A stretch of 64,000 nt of DNA, taken from NCBI GenBank assembly GCA_027574665.1, contig CM050666.1:2046001-2110000 (forward strand), in the 5' to 3' direction. The notes under the pieces were generated by a model that had not been told where the DNA came from, did no database searches, and saw only the letters and a list, made by a program, of their open reading frames with translations. Positions 1 to 13,849 of this stretch are shown piece after piece (position 1 is the first letter of the stretch; every line of letters begins with the position of its first letter). The position numbers and the translations under genes are program-made. This stretch comes from Rhynochetos jubatus (lineage: Eukaryota > Chordata > Aves > Eurypygiformes > Rhynochetidae).

Positions 1-475
1 ACAATGCTAGTGCTAATAAGTAATTCAAAGAACAGAAAAATAGAACAAATGATACAGAATCACACCACCCATGGACAGACACAGCCAGGTTCCAGGCAAG
101 GCAGAAAACTGAATCCAAAAACCCTGAAAGAAAAATACCCAACAGAGGGAGGACACCCACACCCCACACCCACCCCCCATCAGCCCGGGTGCTGAGAGCA
201 AGGAGAGGAAAAGAAACTTTCCAACCCCGACTCTTAGATCAATCTGCCTGACAAAAGACCGAAAGACTCTCCCACTCCGCTAATCACCCATCATGAGGTC
301 CAAACAAAGACTGGTGCTGCGCTCCTGGCCGGAACCCCCAAGTTGACCCTCCCACACCTTCCTTACAAACTTCCCCCCCCCAACCCCTGCCTCGCCGGCT
401 CGCAGTGCCGCTGGTACTAGGGTGACACCAACCACTCAGCTTGTTGTATTATGGAGTGAAACAAAATATAGACTG
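1..475 (-). repeat. LTR-like dispersed repeat, copy A (truncated by the window edge)
   Basis: This stretch aligns over its full length with 53325-53769. Shared landmarks include AATGCTAGTGCTAAT near the start, TAGAACAAATGATACAG, AACTTTC/AACCCCGA, and the end TATGGRGTGAARCAAAA..TAGACT. Similarity stops at about 475, which sets the right boundary. The left part lies outside the window. The minus orientation is inferred from copy B, whose plus-strand start looks like the reversed 3' end of a bird endogenous retroviral LTR. No retroviral gene is attached. Confidence 0.75.
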
Positions 476-3400
476 TCCCCAGGAGAGCAGCTCATTGCTG
501 CCTCAGATTAGGACACGGAGGAATGGCTCTTCTCTCTGGGCAGATGTGCGGGGCCACCACCTTGCTATGAGATCCTACCAGTTTTCAGAGCCTGGCTAGT
601 CTAGACAGTGCGTGTGACAAGTATCATCTTGTGACACTGTAGTAAGAGCTTCGGCTGATCATCTTAAGAGGGCTGTTCATGGTTGTTAAAAGATGACAGT
701 TTATACACAAGGGCTTTGCTTTCCAGTCTTTTAAACAGTCTTTCCATTTTCCTAGGATCTCTCTCAGGCTCAGTCCACTAACTCACTGTTGTTAAAGGTG
801 TCTAAAAAGATATAGTACTCCTTATATGCAAAAATATCTCAGTTCACTTCATCATTTTTTCTTAGGTAGGCAGTCCATTAGCATCTGCTATTGCTTGGAA
901 AGTGTTGGAAAGTGTTGTGTTTGACCACCCTCTTTAAGTCAGTTCTTCTGGGTTAGAATGCAGTGCTGTGAATGTGACTGGAATGGCACTGGACCTGGTT
1001 GTTTCCAGTCAGCCTGGGTTTCTGGAGCTGATGGTTTTTCTTATAGTCTATAGTGGTTTTCTCTTTCTAATGCCAGAGTCACTAGAGAGGCCATGCTCTA
1101 AAATGTCAGACTACTTCTTTGGGGGGATAATGGATCAGTGACTTCATTTGAAGTTCAGCTCAGACCATTTCTCTTAAAGGTTGGTCCTTCTCAATACCAC
1201 GTCAACACATTCATTAGTTCAAATTTCATGCAAATATGATTTGAAATGTTCTTAATTATCTTAGACAAAGCTATGATACCTTTCCTTGACTTCCCATGTT
1301 ATTTCAGATAGTCCACAGTGACAGGCTGATTAACGGTAAATTTACACTGAGGTCCAGCTGGCCTATTACAAGAAGGGTGGGTGAAGCAAATGCAGAAGAC
1401 CCAGAGGTGATGTGTCCCTTTAGAGGATGTGTCACTGTTGGGTGGGGAAGGCTGGATGGGATCCGACTCCATCAAAGCCAATTCAGTATGTTGTTTAAAG
1501 TACCACACATTCTCAGTATCTTCCATATCCACCAACAGAGAACTAAATTGAAGCCTTTTGTTCTATCCCTATTTTCCTGAGGGTTTCTTCTCTCAGATTA
1601 GGTAGTTTATAACTAGCTCATATGTTAAAAAAGCTGATTTCATGCCTCTTGCATTTAATTTGTCTCTTCTGCTGAATTTTTTGTGTCTGGATGTGATCAG
1701 ATCAGTGGTTACACAATCTGTATTCAAACACGTGGTCTGTAGTTGACAACCTTTTGTTTATATATGTTTATTTTTTAAATCAGTACCCTACATCACTCAT
1801 TTATTAATTTCTGCAATGCCGTGCAGTTGTCATATGCACCAAATCTTACAAGCATCTTAGCAGAAACCTTATGTGTCCCTTGTTGCAAGTGCTTGTCAAT
1901 TCTCTCTTTCTCATTTAGACTTTCTTCTCAGTGTCTTGTAACTGTCTTTCAGCCATGGGCTTCCCTCTATTGTTGTGATTAGCAGGAGTGGCTGAACTCC
2001 CCTCCAGGTGTGAGGACTCCCGTGGTTCTGGAAGCTGTGGGTCTGCTCCTCTCCACATGCAGAAATTATTTTGCCAGCATTAGAGAAATTGCTTTGGTTT
2101 TGTGCATTAATGCTACCATCAAGCCTTAACATTTTTTTTCCCAGCGATTTCCATGTTGCCTTGTCCCTGTTTTTCAGTAGCTGTTTTTAAGTAGACTTCC
2201 ACATTTACCTTGAATATCTTCTCCTTCTTTTCTGAAGTTACTCCCTTTAGAAATGGTTTTAAGTAAGTCACTTAGTCCTCCCTCTTTCTTGGAGAGTTTT
2301 GTGTCACATTGGCTTCCCCTGTGGAGAAAACTTTCTTGTGTGTGTCACAGGACCTGACTTTCTTTGCTGTTATTTCACAGACCACTTGGACTGCAACTTG
2401 TTTAATTTGGCAGATTTCAGTTAAGTTCTGACATGTGTGGAGCAGATTTGGAGGTGCGGGGCTTCTATGGCCATCTGTCATGACCTGGGAGTATTTATAC
2501 CTCTAAAAGGTGATATTTTGATGTCCCTTTTTCTCCAGACATTTTCTCCTGAAAAATTTCTTTTAGTGGAGCACCAAATGTCCTTTCCTTCCCTTGCATA
2601 AGGATGACAAAAAGGAGGCCCAGTAACATTGACCTGTGGTTCTGTGCTGGTCTGAGTGATGGTTTTACAACCAGATGCTCTGTTCCAATCTAATGTAGAA
2701 ATTGAACTGGGACTAATTTGTCCGAAAATTTTCTGGGTTTATTTTTTCCCAGCTTTTTGCAAACAGCCTGCCTAGGGTTGACCTAGAATGTGTTCAGTTC
2801 ACTGGCTCTCTGAAGCTCTGCCTTCATGTGGGTACAAACCCGAGTACATAGGGTAGCCTGCCATTGCACAGCTCATTTCTGAGGTTCAGATTTGAAACAG
2901 AGAGGACAGACAACATGTTTTCCCCTGCAGTCTTTCCATATCTCCTTGTTGATAAGCCTTGCTATAGTGCCTGATGGGGCAGTTGCTCCTCTTTCAGCTC
3001 AGTTAATTTACTGTGCTACAGCGCTTCCTCCTGTATTTTTCCAGGATTCTGCAGCCCTTAGGACACACAATTAAGACATTTCAACCTGTGCACAGAGCTG
3101 GTCCTCCAAGTTCACCCGTGGTTAATGCTCTTTCTCTTGCCACTTCCCTAAGTTTCTTGGTGTTTTGGTTAAGCAAGAACATCAGAACCTAAGAGCTGTT
3201 GTAATGGCGATCAATAATAACAATTGTATTCTTTCTGATAGCCTCTAGGAGCCCCAGGGAAGAACTAACATTTGGCAATGCAAGCACAGAGCAAAAATTA
3301 ATTCTCAAGTAAACCACCTTCCCGTCACTCATTATCAGCCATCATCTTGCAGCTCTCTGGCAGCTCCTCAGATATGGCTCTTTTATCTCAAGTCTTTCCC

Positions 3401-3476
3401 CTTCACACTGACTAGTTGGAAGGCTGATCATTTTCCCCAGATGTAGCTGCATTTTTCTAGCCTATATCAATCTGCC

Positions 3477-3491
3477 TTTTTTTTTTTTTTT
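3477..3491 (+). repeat. Poly-T run
   Basis: Fifteen T in a row. It could be the reversed tail of a retroposed sequence, but no recognisable element or duplication lies beside it. Confidence 0.7.
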
Positions 3492-4535
3492 CCACAGCCC
3501 TCCCTGTCATTTACCTATCCCCACTAACGCTGAAAGCTTCTCCAGCTCAGTAGGGGCAAATTTAATTAACCTGCTATTTTCTCCCATTCTCATCTAGATC
3601 ATTAATGAGTTGCCTAATGAGTATAGGTCTAATAGTGGTCCCAATGGCCTATCACATCACACGTCTTCCTCTCAATATATCAACCAGTTGACATTAAGCT
3701 TCTGTTGGGATCTTTCAGCCAGTAGTACTAGTAGTCATTCCTCCAATCCTGTGTGAATTGCTGTTTCACGTGACATGTCAAAGAGTGAGTTTGTTGATGC
3801 TGTAGTGCGTGTCGCCCACCTGCCTGCCTTGCCTAGCCAACTGGAGATGAAGGTGCATATCTCTGCCTCAAGTCAGGCATTGGGGGGATACAACCACCTT
3901 GTCTTTTACCACACTAGGCTTATGTGTGAGATGGTTATATACCAACAGGCACCCCTGAAAGTCCCTCCATACTCAGTTGGTCAAGAAAACCCCTGCATGC
4001 TGAGGTCCATCAACACCTGGACATGGAAGCATGCGCCCTTATGCTGGTAGGTGACAAGAAAATTTATGTGTCGTTGGTTTCGCAGGCAGCTGAAATGAGT
4101 TTGAGAACTGCTGTGGCAGTTACGTTTTAGGTGCTGACAGCTCTTGGGGAGGTTCGCTACTGCAAGAGCTACCCTTGTCCCAGCGACTGGCCATTGTTGC
4201 TGCTTCACTGTTGCTCACCTTGCTGCTCTCTGGCCAGCCCGAGATGAGGGGATACTGTGCTGTGGGAACTGGCCAAAGTCCCAGGCAAGACGAACAGGAG
4301 GACATTGAACTTATTTGATTTGAACTTAGGCAGCACTTTTGAACAAACCCAGCCATCAGACACCCCCACCAACTACCCAGTCACAGGAAACCCCAGAGGG
4401 ACCTTCCAAATCTAGGATTAGCCTGTTCCCTGACAATAGCCTCTGGGCACCAGCAACTAACATGAGGGCTAAGAGGCATGCGTCACCTTCAGCAGGATTT
4501 AAACACAGGATTTAAGAGGAGAGGAGAAAGAAATA

Positions 4536-4600
4536 GCTACTGGATTTTAACATTAGCAAATGTCAAACCTTACATTTGGGAATGGAAAAAGTAAGGTGAC
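4536..4600 (+). repeat. Possible CR1 LINE relic
   Basis: The phrase TGGATTTTAACATTAGCAAATGTC..ACCTTACATTTGGG resembles the CR1 reverse-transcriptase region that encodes the 'FN..KC.VLHLG' stretch. The same region is seen at about 7660 and 11300. The match is short and its borders are unclear. Confidence 0.4.
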
Positions 4601-7489
4601 CTCTAGACTGCCGGGAACAGAGCTGGAATATTTTGATAATAAAGGGGATTTGAGGATTCAGAACGCATTGTCTTAAGGATGAGGGACACATGGTGGCTTC
4701 AGCAAAGGATGCTATCACATGGGAAGAATAAAGGTTCAGAAGGTATTTTATCAATGCAAGACCTATTTGAAGCCACCAGCTGAAGCCAGCAGCACACTTG
4801 GCTGGAGATGCAGGGAGCATAGATGGCTCCGGGGCAGGACACGGATGTCCCCGGCAACTGGACCCTGCAGAAGTACAAAACAGTGAGCGAAGGGAAGAAC
4901 AAAACTTTGCTCACGGCAGAAGACGACTTAAGTTTGTGGCAGTGTGAAGATGAAAGGCTACTCTGGTGATGATTAGGAGAGGGATACAGGCAGGAGACAC
5001 TGTGCATGCACATCAGCAAAGACAAGGATAAAAGTGGTGCAAAGTCAAGAAGAGATTGCACTCCTTTGGAAACAGCACAGGCTTGGTCCTCGAAGCACTG
5101 AGAAGACACCCTTCCTTGAGGTGACGTTTTATCAGTCAGTGCAGAATTTGCCCACAATTTCCCTTGTTGCCAACCTTATTTGCTGTGTGATTTCTCCAGT
5201 TGCTTAGCATGTCAGGCTGTTGCTACTTGTTACATGATGCTACTGCATGGTGCTGGTGTGACCAAGCTGTCCAACAAGGGAGGCTGTTTTGGGCTGCTTT
5301 CTCAGCAAAAGGTATGGGTGAAGGGGATGTCACCCCAAATAATATCTTAGAAGGAGAATAGCAAGGCAGTGGCCAAGGGTGGCAGAGCAAAAATAGCAGC
5401 ATTTAAATCCTGGATGAACATAGGTTTTTGTGGGGTTGAAAGTAGTCATGTAGGAGCTTTTCTGAGCTCTGGGAGATCGTCTGAGTTTGCTTAATGCTCT
5501 GAAAAAAGCTCTGAAAAAATGCTTAGGTGAGGGAAGGCAGAGACAGATGCACCAGAGGAAAAGGACAATCCAAAGCTCCTAGTTTTACCCTGAAGTATTT
5601 GTGGCTTCCCTATGTAAGATTCCTGTCCTGATCTCCACACAAAGCTGGAGGGGGTTTGCTGGGCAGTATTTGTGGAGTCTTAGGTTTGGGAGGTGAGAGT
5701 ACGGCAGAGGTTTGTGTGCCAACGATGGCACAAAGCACATTTTCTTAAGATGTGTTGTCTGGATAGTGCCTACTGGAACTGGCAGCATTTGCTTTCCATG
5801 TCCTTGCTCCTGTCAGAAGTCGCACAAGCTATTTCCCCAGGGAAAGGAGAGTTTGCATCCACTTTGTCAGGAAAAAGAGAGCAGGGGAAAATGAGGAGTT
5901 GTTTTTTCTGTCTTCAAATCCACAAGATTTACTCTTCTCTTTCCTTAGCTTGCATCAAGTTTGAGAAATCCCACAGCAAATGAAAGTGAATATGCTGGGA
6001 TGAGCTTTTTCCAGGCTGTAAGAGATGGGATATTCTGTTTGTAAATGTATATATTTTCTATGAGGTGCCATTTTGGTGCCTGATGTTATTGCTCTTAACC
6101 TCAGGGGTATTCTGCAGGACTGAGCTTCCTGGGTGCATTTTTGTGATTCTGATGTAATTTCTATTCATAATTTGACCAATTTCTTCCTTTTTTCACTTCA
6201 GTTAATTCCTTTGATGACATGATTCATATTTCCCCCAAATCAGTAGTTGGTCCTCAGTCTCCCTCCCCATGCTGAAGGAGGTCAATTAAAACAAATAAAG
6301 ATGGCAAATGAAATGGAAAAAAAAGTTCACTTAGCATCATGAAATATTAATAGTCACTTAATATTAGGGGAAATTAGTCCTGCTGCACTAAAACTGCTCT
6401 GCATGGAGTGACTGAACTGCACAGTGTGAAGTCTGTGTCCCCATGGAGATTTGCACGTCCTAGCTATAGGATGAAGATTGCCTTCAATATGCTTCATGGT
6501 TTGCTTCTTTTAATTAAGTAGTACGCTTCAGGGGCTGAAGCAAAATGTGTTGCTACAACATCCCATTCTCAGGTGAGGCCAGTAGTGGGACAGCAATGCC
6601 TACCTTGCCAGCTGTGGAAGACTAAGGAAAGGTTATTGGCTTGACAGAGAGGTGGTAGAGTGACATGAATACACAGTCCTGGAGTAAAATAAGTCTTATG
6701 GAGTCAGTGCTAAGGAAATCTTTTACTTTCTCAGAAATGATCCTGAGTTCTTAAACAACTGGCCAGTGAGAGGGATGCCAAGTTGAGGTGAGACACCATC
6801 CATCAGGAATATAGATAGTGACAGAAATCCAGCCGTGGACAGATGTGCAAGCCTCTTACTAAGGAGTGTGCATGGGAGCACTGTCAAAATGAGTCAACAA
6901 GGTCCTTGTTCTAATTCCTCATAAACATCAGAAAGCCAGGGGAGTCCAGAGGCAGGGAGGGCCAGTGCCCACCACTGGTTTAAAGCAGCAAGTGGGAAAG
7001 CACAGGAAGTAAGGAGGGGCTGGATGGTTTGATCTCAGTGCTGAAGGAGAAAGAAAATGTTAACATACCTAAAGATCAAAGGCATAGAAATACCATTAAT
7101 TTCAACTGGTAGATTTCCCAGAAAGTATTCTTAAACCCATTCAAGTTCCCAATTTTTCTGATATTGTTTTTAAAGATATTGCTGTCACTATTATTTATTA
7201 ATCATATTGCCACAATGCCAACAAGCCCCAGGCATGGACTGATGTCCTGGTGTATTAGATGTGGACAAAAAAAATCCAGTCTCTGCTTATGTATCTGGAT
7301 TTTCATAATATATTTAGACTTTTGTCAGGCACTTGATTTACATGGTCAAAAAGCTACTCTGTTAAATGAATGGACAGTTATTAAATGGATTAAGAAAGAG
7401 GCAACTAAAAGCTCTCAAAATGTGATTGTTGTTGGAGGATCATTGTTGAACAAGCTGCTTGCACAGTAGCTTTGCAAGATTCAGCTTTC

Positions 7490-7830
7490 ATCCTGGTATA
7501 TTTCACTATTTTCATGAATGATCTGGAATATATCTATAAATTAGTTGCCTGTAAAGTTTGCAGCTGATTCAAATTTTGCCATGATAAATAATGATGAAGG
7601 CAAGTCTCTAATGCAGAGCAATTGCAATTCCTTGGTAGGCTGGCAACAGTGAAACAACATGAATTTTAATATAGCAAAATGCTTGGTCATCCATCTCCGA
7701 GTGCAGAATGTAGGCCACTCCGTCAAGCTGGGAGACTGCCTGCTCGAGGGCAGTGACTCTAAAATTGATTTAAGGGCCATACTGGATAACAGGTGATTAT
7801 GAACATTTAATGCCCTGTAGCGGTGAAATG
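7490..7830 (+). repeat. CR1-type LINE fragment, reverse-transcriptase region, degraded
   Basis: This reads in order like the CR1 ORF2 segment after the catalytic core: TTTTCATGAATGATCTGGA (7511-7529), then GTTTGCAGCTGATTCAAA where intact copies carry the FADD box, then ATGAATTTTAATATAGCAAAATGC and a following hydrophilic stretch. Frameshifts and stops prevent translation. It lies in the same orientation as RTN4R. Confidence 0.75.
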
Positions 7831-10800
7831 GATGAACATGATCACTGGATAAAGAGAGGGAGCTGGAGTCTGAATAGGGAGTTTTTATCCACCTTGATTA
7901 AAAAGCAGGAAGGTGCTGTAATCTACTGTAGCTATAATGAGACCCAAAGGCTGCGAGTTGAACTGAGGGCGTGTGGCAAGGAAATCTGGTGCAAATTCAT
8001 GGTGGTATGCTATAGGGTGTCTGAACTCAGGGTGGATATCTGTTGTCAGAGATATGCACTTGGCTGGGCACCAGTGAGGCTCAAGTCTTGCCTCGGCTGT
8101 GGTCTGGGATCCTTTCCCCATTGCTCGCTTCCTGATTCCCACACAAATGAGAAGGTGTATCATTAGCGTCCTATTATATTGTTGCTTAGCTTGGCTTCAC
8201 AGAGCCTGCACATCTCAGAGAACTATGTTTATAGACTTGTGGGTGTTGTGTTTCTTATCTGTGAGAATGTATGAGAGAACTGCAGAAAGGCAGGCAAGCA
8301 TGTCTAATGCTAAAACTGCAAAGGAGACAAAGCTGACACCTGACAAACACAGCAGTAGTTGAATTTGCACACATTAAAAATCAGTCCTAGCTTTTATCTG
8401 GGAATGAAAGAATGAGCCATGTGAACCTAAGTGGGGATGCATGCCAGAGAGCTGGGAGGGATGCCAAGAGAAATGGGAAAAAGGTGGAGGGGAGGGCAAG
8501 GCTAGACTGGGCTTCTGTCCCACCCTGCAGATGGAGGGGCCAGGCATCCAGGGGACTGCTGAGAAATGCCCTATGTGCACCACAGAGCTTGCTGCATGGC
8601 AGCTCCGTGATGGACACCTGACATCTGATTGCATGGCTCTGTTACCCACTGTTGAAGGCGACAACTCACGGAGTGGTGTGGAGAGCTCAGGTCATCCAGG
8701 CTCAGAATGGAGAGCATCAAGTTGTGAGCAGGGTAGAGAAATGCAATCTTCAGTCACCCATGTCTGCTCTCATGTTTTCATTTCTAGCTGTTCTTTGGAA
8801 AAGTGGTTGTGTCTAAAGTTGAAATTAAAATGCTCTCCCTCTCCCCATTCTACCTTTGTTGCCTGGGGCGTTAGGTCCCAAGCTGTCTCTTCAGCTGCAA
8901 GGGTTGTCTGTGTCCATGCAGACAAACAAACAGGTCATGGGAATTTTTTGGAGCTTTTCCTTCCAGGCTCTTTCCTAGACTTCATTCCTCCACTCCACAT
9001 TATCTGCAGATGCTGGGTCTATAAGCAGAAGCTAAGAGAAGTATCATTTTGGAGGAAAACCGAGAAACGTGCTGCCTAGTGCAATGGGGCACTTCCAGTG
9101 CTGAAGATGTGGGGGTGGGATTTGCAGCTGACAGGTGGGGTGCAGTCCCAGATGGCTGGGGGAGAGCAGGTGTAAATGCCATCTGGAGCTTTAACTCTCC
9201 TGTCTCTGAGTCACTCACACACAGTTCTTTCAGCAGTGCCAGATTTGGATATTCAGGAAACTCTGCTGCTTAGTAATAATGTTTTGAAGCATTCCTGAGA
9301 TACTCTGGGCTCCAAGGGAGATCTGTCATCTCAGGAACCAGAGTTTACTTCCTCTGGACACCTGTTTGTTCCTGATTTTTAACAAATGTGGCATAGATAA
9401 CACTGACTTCTGTAGGAGCTAGTTGTAAGTCACAATGCGTATTTTTTTCACTTCATTCTTCATGGCATAACGACTGAATGGTGGCATTATAGATGATCCT
9501 GTTCGTGCGGTGTGCTGAGTGCATCCCATCTGGATAAGACGCAAATGAGGATTGTGACCACTTACGATGCCCTCACCCACTCTGGTGGAGACCGATCACA
9601 GCTGCTTTTGGTCTGTTTTCTTAGGGAACCTGGGATCTGCTAGTATTTACTGGGCTGGGCATGGATTTTACTCACATGACACTTCGCAAAAAGCAGTGTG
9701 GCAGGTATGGTTCTGATGATACCATGGCCATTGGTGCCCGTGACTTGGAAAAAATGCAGATGTGACATTTCTCCCAGGTTGTGAGGAAGGAGCCCATTTC
9801 CTCTTCAGCTCACTATGGTGAGTCTGGCCAAGCTCAGCATTGCAGTAAGTCACCATTGCAGCTCTGTGTAGCAGATTAGGATCACAAGTTATTCAGAGTG
9901 GTGGTCCAAGATGAATTCATGATGGGTGGATCTGGAGAGTTCAACTTATACCTGCAGGCTTTCATGGATGTCTATCTACCATTCTTCCAGTGTCTGTCCT
10001 GCAGCAAGCCTACAGCTTTCCTGCTTGTCCGCTTCCTTTTCCCTCCTTCATGATCATTTTTCCCAGGGGTGCCACAGGTGCTCCGAATGCATGTTCCAGG
10101 ATATATGTGCTTTCACTTCCCCTTCAGGCACTGGGCATTTTCTGCCCAGACCTCTTGCCTCTCATCGGACTTCCATGTCAGATATTTACCTTGGACTTCT
10201 GCCTTTGTCACAGACTGACCCCTGCATTGGATATGTGCATGAGATTTTTGCCTCTCCTCCAGCTATTGCAGCTGTCTTTGGTAACTGGCATAGTATCATG
10301 TCAAACTCACCTGCCCGGAGCCAGATCCCATACAGATCCCCTGTGCTCTCCTGAGTGTAGAGGCTGATGCTGAGATTGCCTTGCTGTGGTACAGGGACCT
10401 AGTGAGGGCCGTAAGCAAAGCAACACCAAGACTCTACATTATGTCTTCAGGAAAGCTGAACATGGCCATGTTATTCCAGTGTTAAGCAACCAACCATACA
10501 CGATTGCATCCTGAAATATGGTGGGGATCACATCACCTGCATATGGTGGGGAAAACAGATCACTTCTGGGGAAGAAAAAGGCACCCTAATGGGAGATGTG
10601 CCAACAGCATCTGGAACCTACATTATCTGCATGGAAAGGACCAGGGTTGTACAGTATCAGGCCTGTGACTGAGTGGTATAAACCCACGTAAGAGGCCTTT
10701 TCTACAGGAGTTCTCCATGCTTTTCCTTTAAGGTCATAAGCTTTTTCCTTTAAAAGGTCATATTCACTTCCAGATAGGCAATAGATAGTTGGAAATGGGA

Positions 10801-11279
10801 CAGCTGGAGAACATGCAGATTTATTACATTTTACATGAGAACAACTGAAAATTCTGCCTCTGCTGATAGTGGGACCTAGTCCCACCAGGTGAGATGGCAG
10901 AGCAGAGAGCTGACAAAAGCACTCATTGAAGCATGGTCTAGGATATCCTTAGGATTTTCCTATGGCTACCTGTAGGAAACAGTGATAACTAGGTCAGCTT
11001 TTTAATGCCTAAGAGAGCAACCTCATATGAAAGATGTGAGCAAAGTTTATTCCTATTTTTATGTAAACCATATGTGTTGATAGGTAGGGATTACCAAGTA
11101 CTTATTTCTGTCTACTGCTGCAGTGTGGCTGCTGGATCAGGAAGATGTCACTGCTTACAACCAGCTTACATTTTAAGATCTGAGCACAACTGTTAACTAT
11201 GATAATATTTCTGCTTGAAGGAATGTGGATATTTGGGCACATGATTTATTGGAGCAAGGGGTTTTATGGTGAAATTCAT

Positions 11280-11690
11280 AACCACAGACTAGATGGCAGA
11301 TGCAATTCAGCATTTATAAATACAAAGTAATGTACAGTGGCAAACAGCCCAGACCCTTACCTAAACAAATATAATGATGGGCTCTAAAGGAGCTATTGCC
11401 ACTCAGCAAAGTGATACTGGGGACTTTGTGGAGGGCTTCCTGAAAAGCTCAGCTTGATGCTGAACAATGGCAGGCAGAGTGAGGGAGCTGTAAGGGACAG
11501 AGCAGGACATCTAAACCTCTGCATAAATCCATGCTGCAGTTGCATCCCGCCTACTCCCACCAGTGAAGAGGACCTCGAAAAGATGCAGAGAAGTACAGTA
11601 AGAATGTCTGGAGCAGCATTCATACAATGACCTAAGGCTTGCAGAAAACCTGAGAGAGTGAAAAGAAGGTTTCATAGTCTGTTAAGGAGT
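11280..11690 (+). repeat. CR1-type LINE fragment, 3' part of ORF2, degraded
   Basis: Clear colinear match to old amniote CR1: ATGGCAGATGCAATTCAGCA...ATACAAAGTAATGTACA (about 11293-11338), ATGATGGGCTCTAAAGGAGCTATTGCCACTCAG (about 11374-11406), then CTCTGCATAAATCCATG (about 11517-11533) and GATGCAGAGAAGTACAGTAAGAATGTCTGG. Many small indels are present, so it is an old, inactive copy. Sense with respect to RTN4R. Confidence 0.8.
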
Positions 11691-11871
11691 CTGGAAAATT
11701 CTGCCTCAGGCAAGCTCTGGGCCACTGTTTGCCCTGGGCTTGGAGAAGATGCCAGGGCAATGTTCACAACATTTAGTATTGCCTTTCCATCTGCATTTGC
11801 TCCTGAACACTGTGTCAGACTGGCCCAAATGGGCCCTTGTCTGACTCCGTGCAGCTCTTCTCATATTCTTG

Positions 11872-11972
11872 TATTATAATAAGGGCTTTTCCTTATTATA
11901 ATAAGGGCATTATTATTATTATTATTATGACATTATTATAATAAGGGCATTCCCCTGTATTATAATAAGGGC
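11872..11972 (+). repeat. AT-rich minisatellite: four identical TATTATAATAAGGGC units
   Basis: The exact 15-mer occurs at 11872-11886, 11894-11908, 11934-11948 and 11958-11972. An (ATT)n run lies between the second and third units. The bases CCTTATTATAATAAGG at 11891-11906 form a perfect 16-base palindrome. Unit spacing is irregular (22, 40 and 24 bases), so this is a clustered, partly tandem array. Confidence 0.85.
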
Positions 11973-13849
11973 TTTCTTTTCCTGGCCTTATTAGGCTATA
12001 ATTTATATTAGTGTTATTGTTATACAGGGACCTAATGACTCCTATATTCAAATCCCTTGATATTTTCCTCTATGAAGGTTTCTCATGACCTTTTCTTTGA
12101 GAGTCTCTCACACCTCTGTGGCTTGCAGCACGCCTTTGAAATTCAGCAGGAGGAAAACCCTCTGACTAGAGAAGTGACTTTTTCTTCTGCTCCTTATCAA
12201 ATTTATATTCAAATTGGCTGCAATATAAACTGTTAACTATCACCTTTTCTCTCCCTGATACTGCTGAGGGAAATGCTGGCAAACCACCTAAAGTATAACT
12301 CTGCTCAAATGTTGTTAGGTTAAACCGATGCTGCTGCCAAAATGCTGGGAGCACTGGAGTGCCCCTGGCAGAGATGGGGAGTACCACTGGCTGGGACCTG
12401 CTTTGACACATGCCTGTGAATGGATGGAGCTGCCCTGGTTAAAGTTTGTGCTGCACTCAGCACACATAATGAGTCATGCAGCTCAGCCCTAAGCAGTGCT
12501 GAAGTATCAGCATTCAAACCCCTCTGGAGATTTGTGAGGATGGATTTTACAATTGCACATGATATAACTCGCTTTTACCTTCTTCCCTTAAAAATACCCC
12601 TGCAATATTAAGTCCAAAAATCACATTAAGGAAGTATAATTTAGGTGGAAACAATGAACACCTAGAAGTTAGGAAATGGCGCATCTATCGCCTCCTTCCC
12701 CTGCCTAGATGCATTACGGAAATGACCTTTCATTTCTGACCGCATATAAGATTTTTTCTGCTGAAATCCTGTCTTGTTCAGGGTAGAGGCTGGATACACC
12801 AAAGAACAGGACTGAGGTTGTACTGCCAAAGGGAATGAAGAGCACTAGAGTCCCAAAGGTTAATGGATCTGGATGCTGTCCCAGAGTATGTGGGATCAGA
12901 GACTGTACCTATAGAAGTTAGGGGTGGGGTTCAGGTGCCTAAACATTGATGCCTGCTGCCTTTTATATCACACCCAACTCCAGCTGCTGGAAGAGCACTG
13001 GTGTCCAAGAGGAGCTGTGTCAAATCTGCCAGCAGTCATGTTGGCATCTCAGACCCTCAATGGTGTCTGAAAGAGAATTAGCCGCCTGTTTTTAGGCAGC
13101 TGGGATTCAGCACTGGAGCAAGGTGCAAGTATTTTGGTGTGAGCTGGGACTCTGAGCTCCAGCAGCAGCCCATGGAGATGGAGCTGACCCAGTGAGCCGA
13201 GGCTAGAGAGCAATTCAGTGCCCTGGAGCAGACACAGAGAACTGACTGTTCGCCTCAGGAGGGGTGTCTGACACCCAGCATCCCCATGGAGCTGCACATA
13301 TGCCACAGGACCTGCAGCAGCCTCAGAATCTTCTGCTGCAGCTGGCTGCTGGGGAGATGCCTGGGGATGCTGGCATGGCCGTGGGCACCCATGCGCTGAC
13401 ACCTGCTCTGTTTGTACCTACCCCAGGTCCCCAGTTTCCCAGAGCTCTTAACACCAGTTGCTTCTCCCAGGTGCTTGTGTGTTGGCAGAGCATCACTCCT
13501 CTCCTCCTCACCCTAAAGCCACTCCAGCTGCACCATCATGAAGCAGCCTTCCTCTCTGCGGCAGAGGGAGGGAGGGGTCAGCAGAAGGGAGGGAAACTCC
13601 AGCCTGGGTTGAGACTAGTCCAAACCAATTCTCCTTCCTCATTCACCACTCAATTTGCCTTCAGCTTGAAGTGCCATAAAAGTGCTGCTCTCCTCCTTTT
13701 GGCTAACACACACTCAGCGTGCACAGACCCCACTTTTGGCCACAGGACAAAGCAGGAGACACTGAAGCTGCTTTGCAGAGTGCCTTTCAAAGACACGTGC
13801 AGAATTTCAAACAATAAACAATATCCATTCAGAACAGGGAATTAAGGAG

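Noticed and set aside
5498-5522. Tandem GCTCTGAAAAAA duplication
   Set aside because: Only two short copies; a trivial slippage event with no further structure.
8441-9079. Plus-strand open frame of 212 codons
   Set aside because: No family resemblance, no domain or signal peptide, heavy overlap with frames in other phases, and it lies in the presumed intron.
13264-13845. Plus-strand open frame of 193 codons
   Set aside because: Composition follows the local GC-rich DNA; no motif or plausible splice context. Treated as a chance frame.
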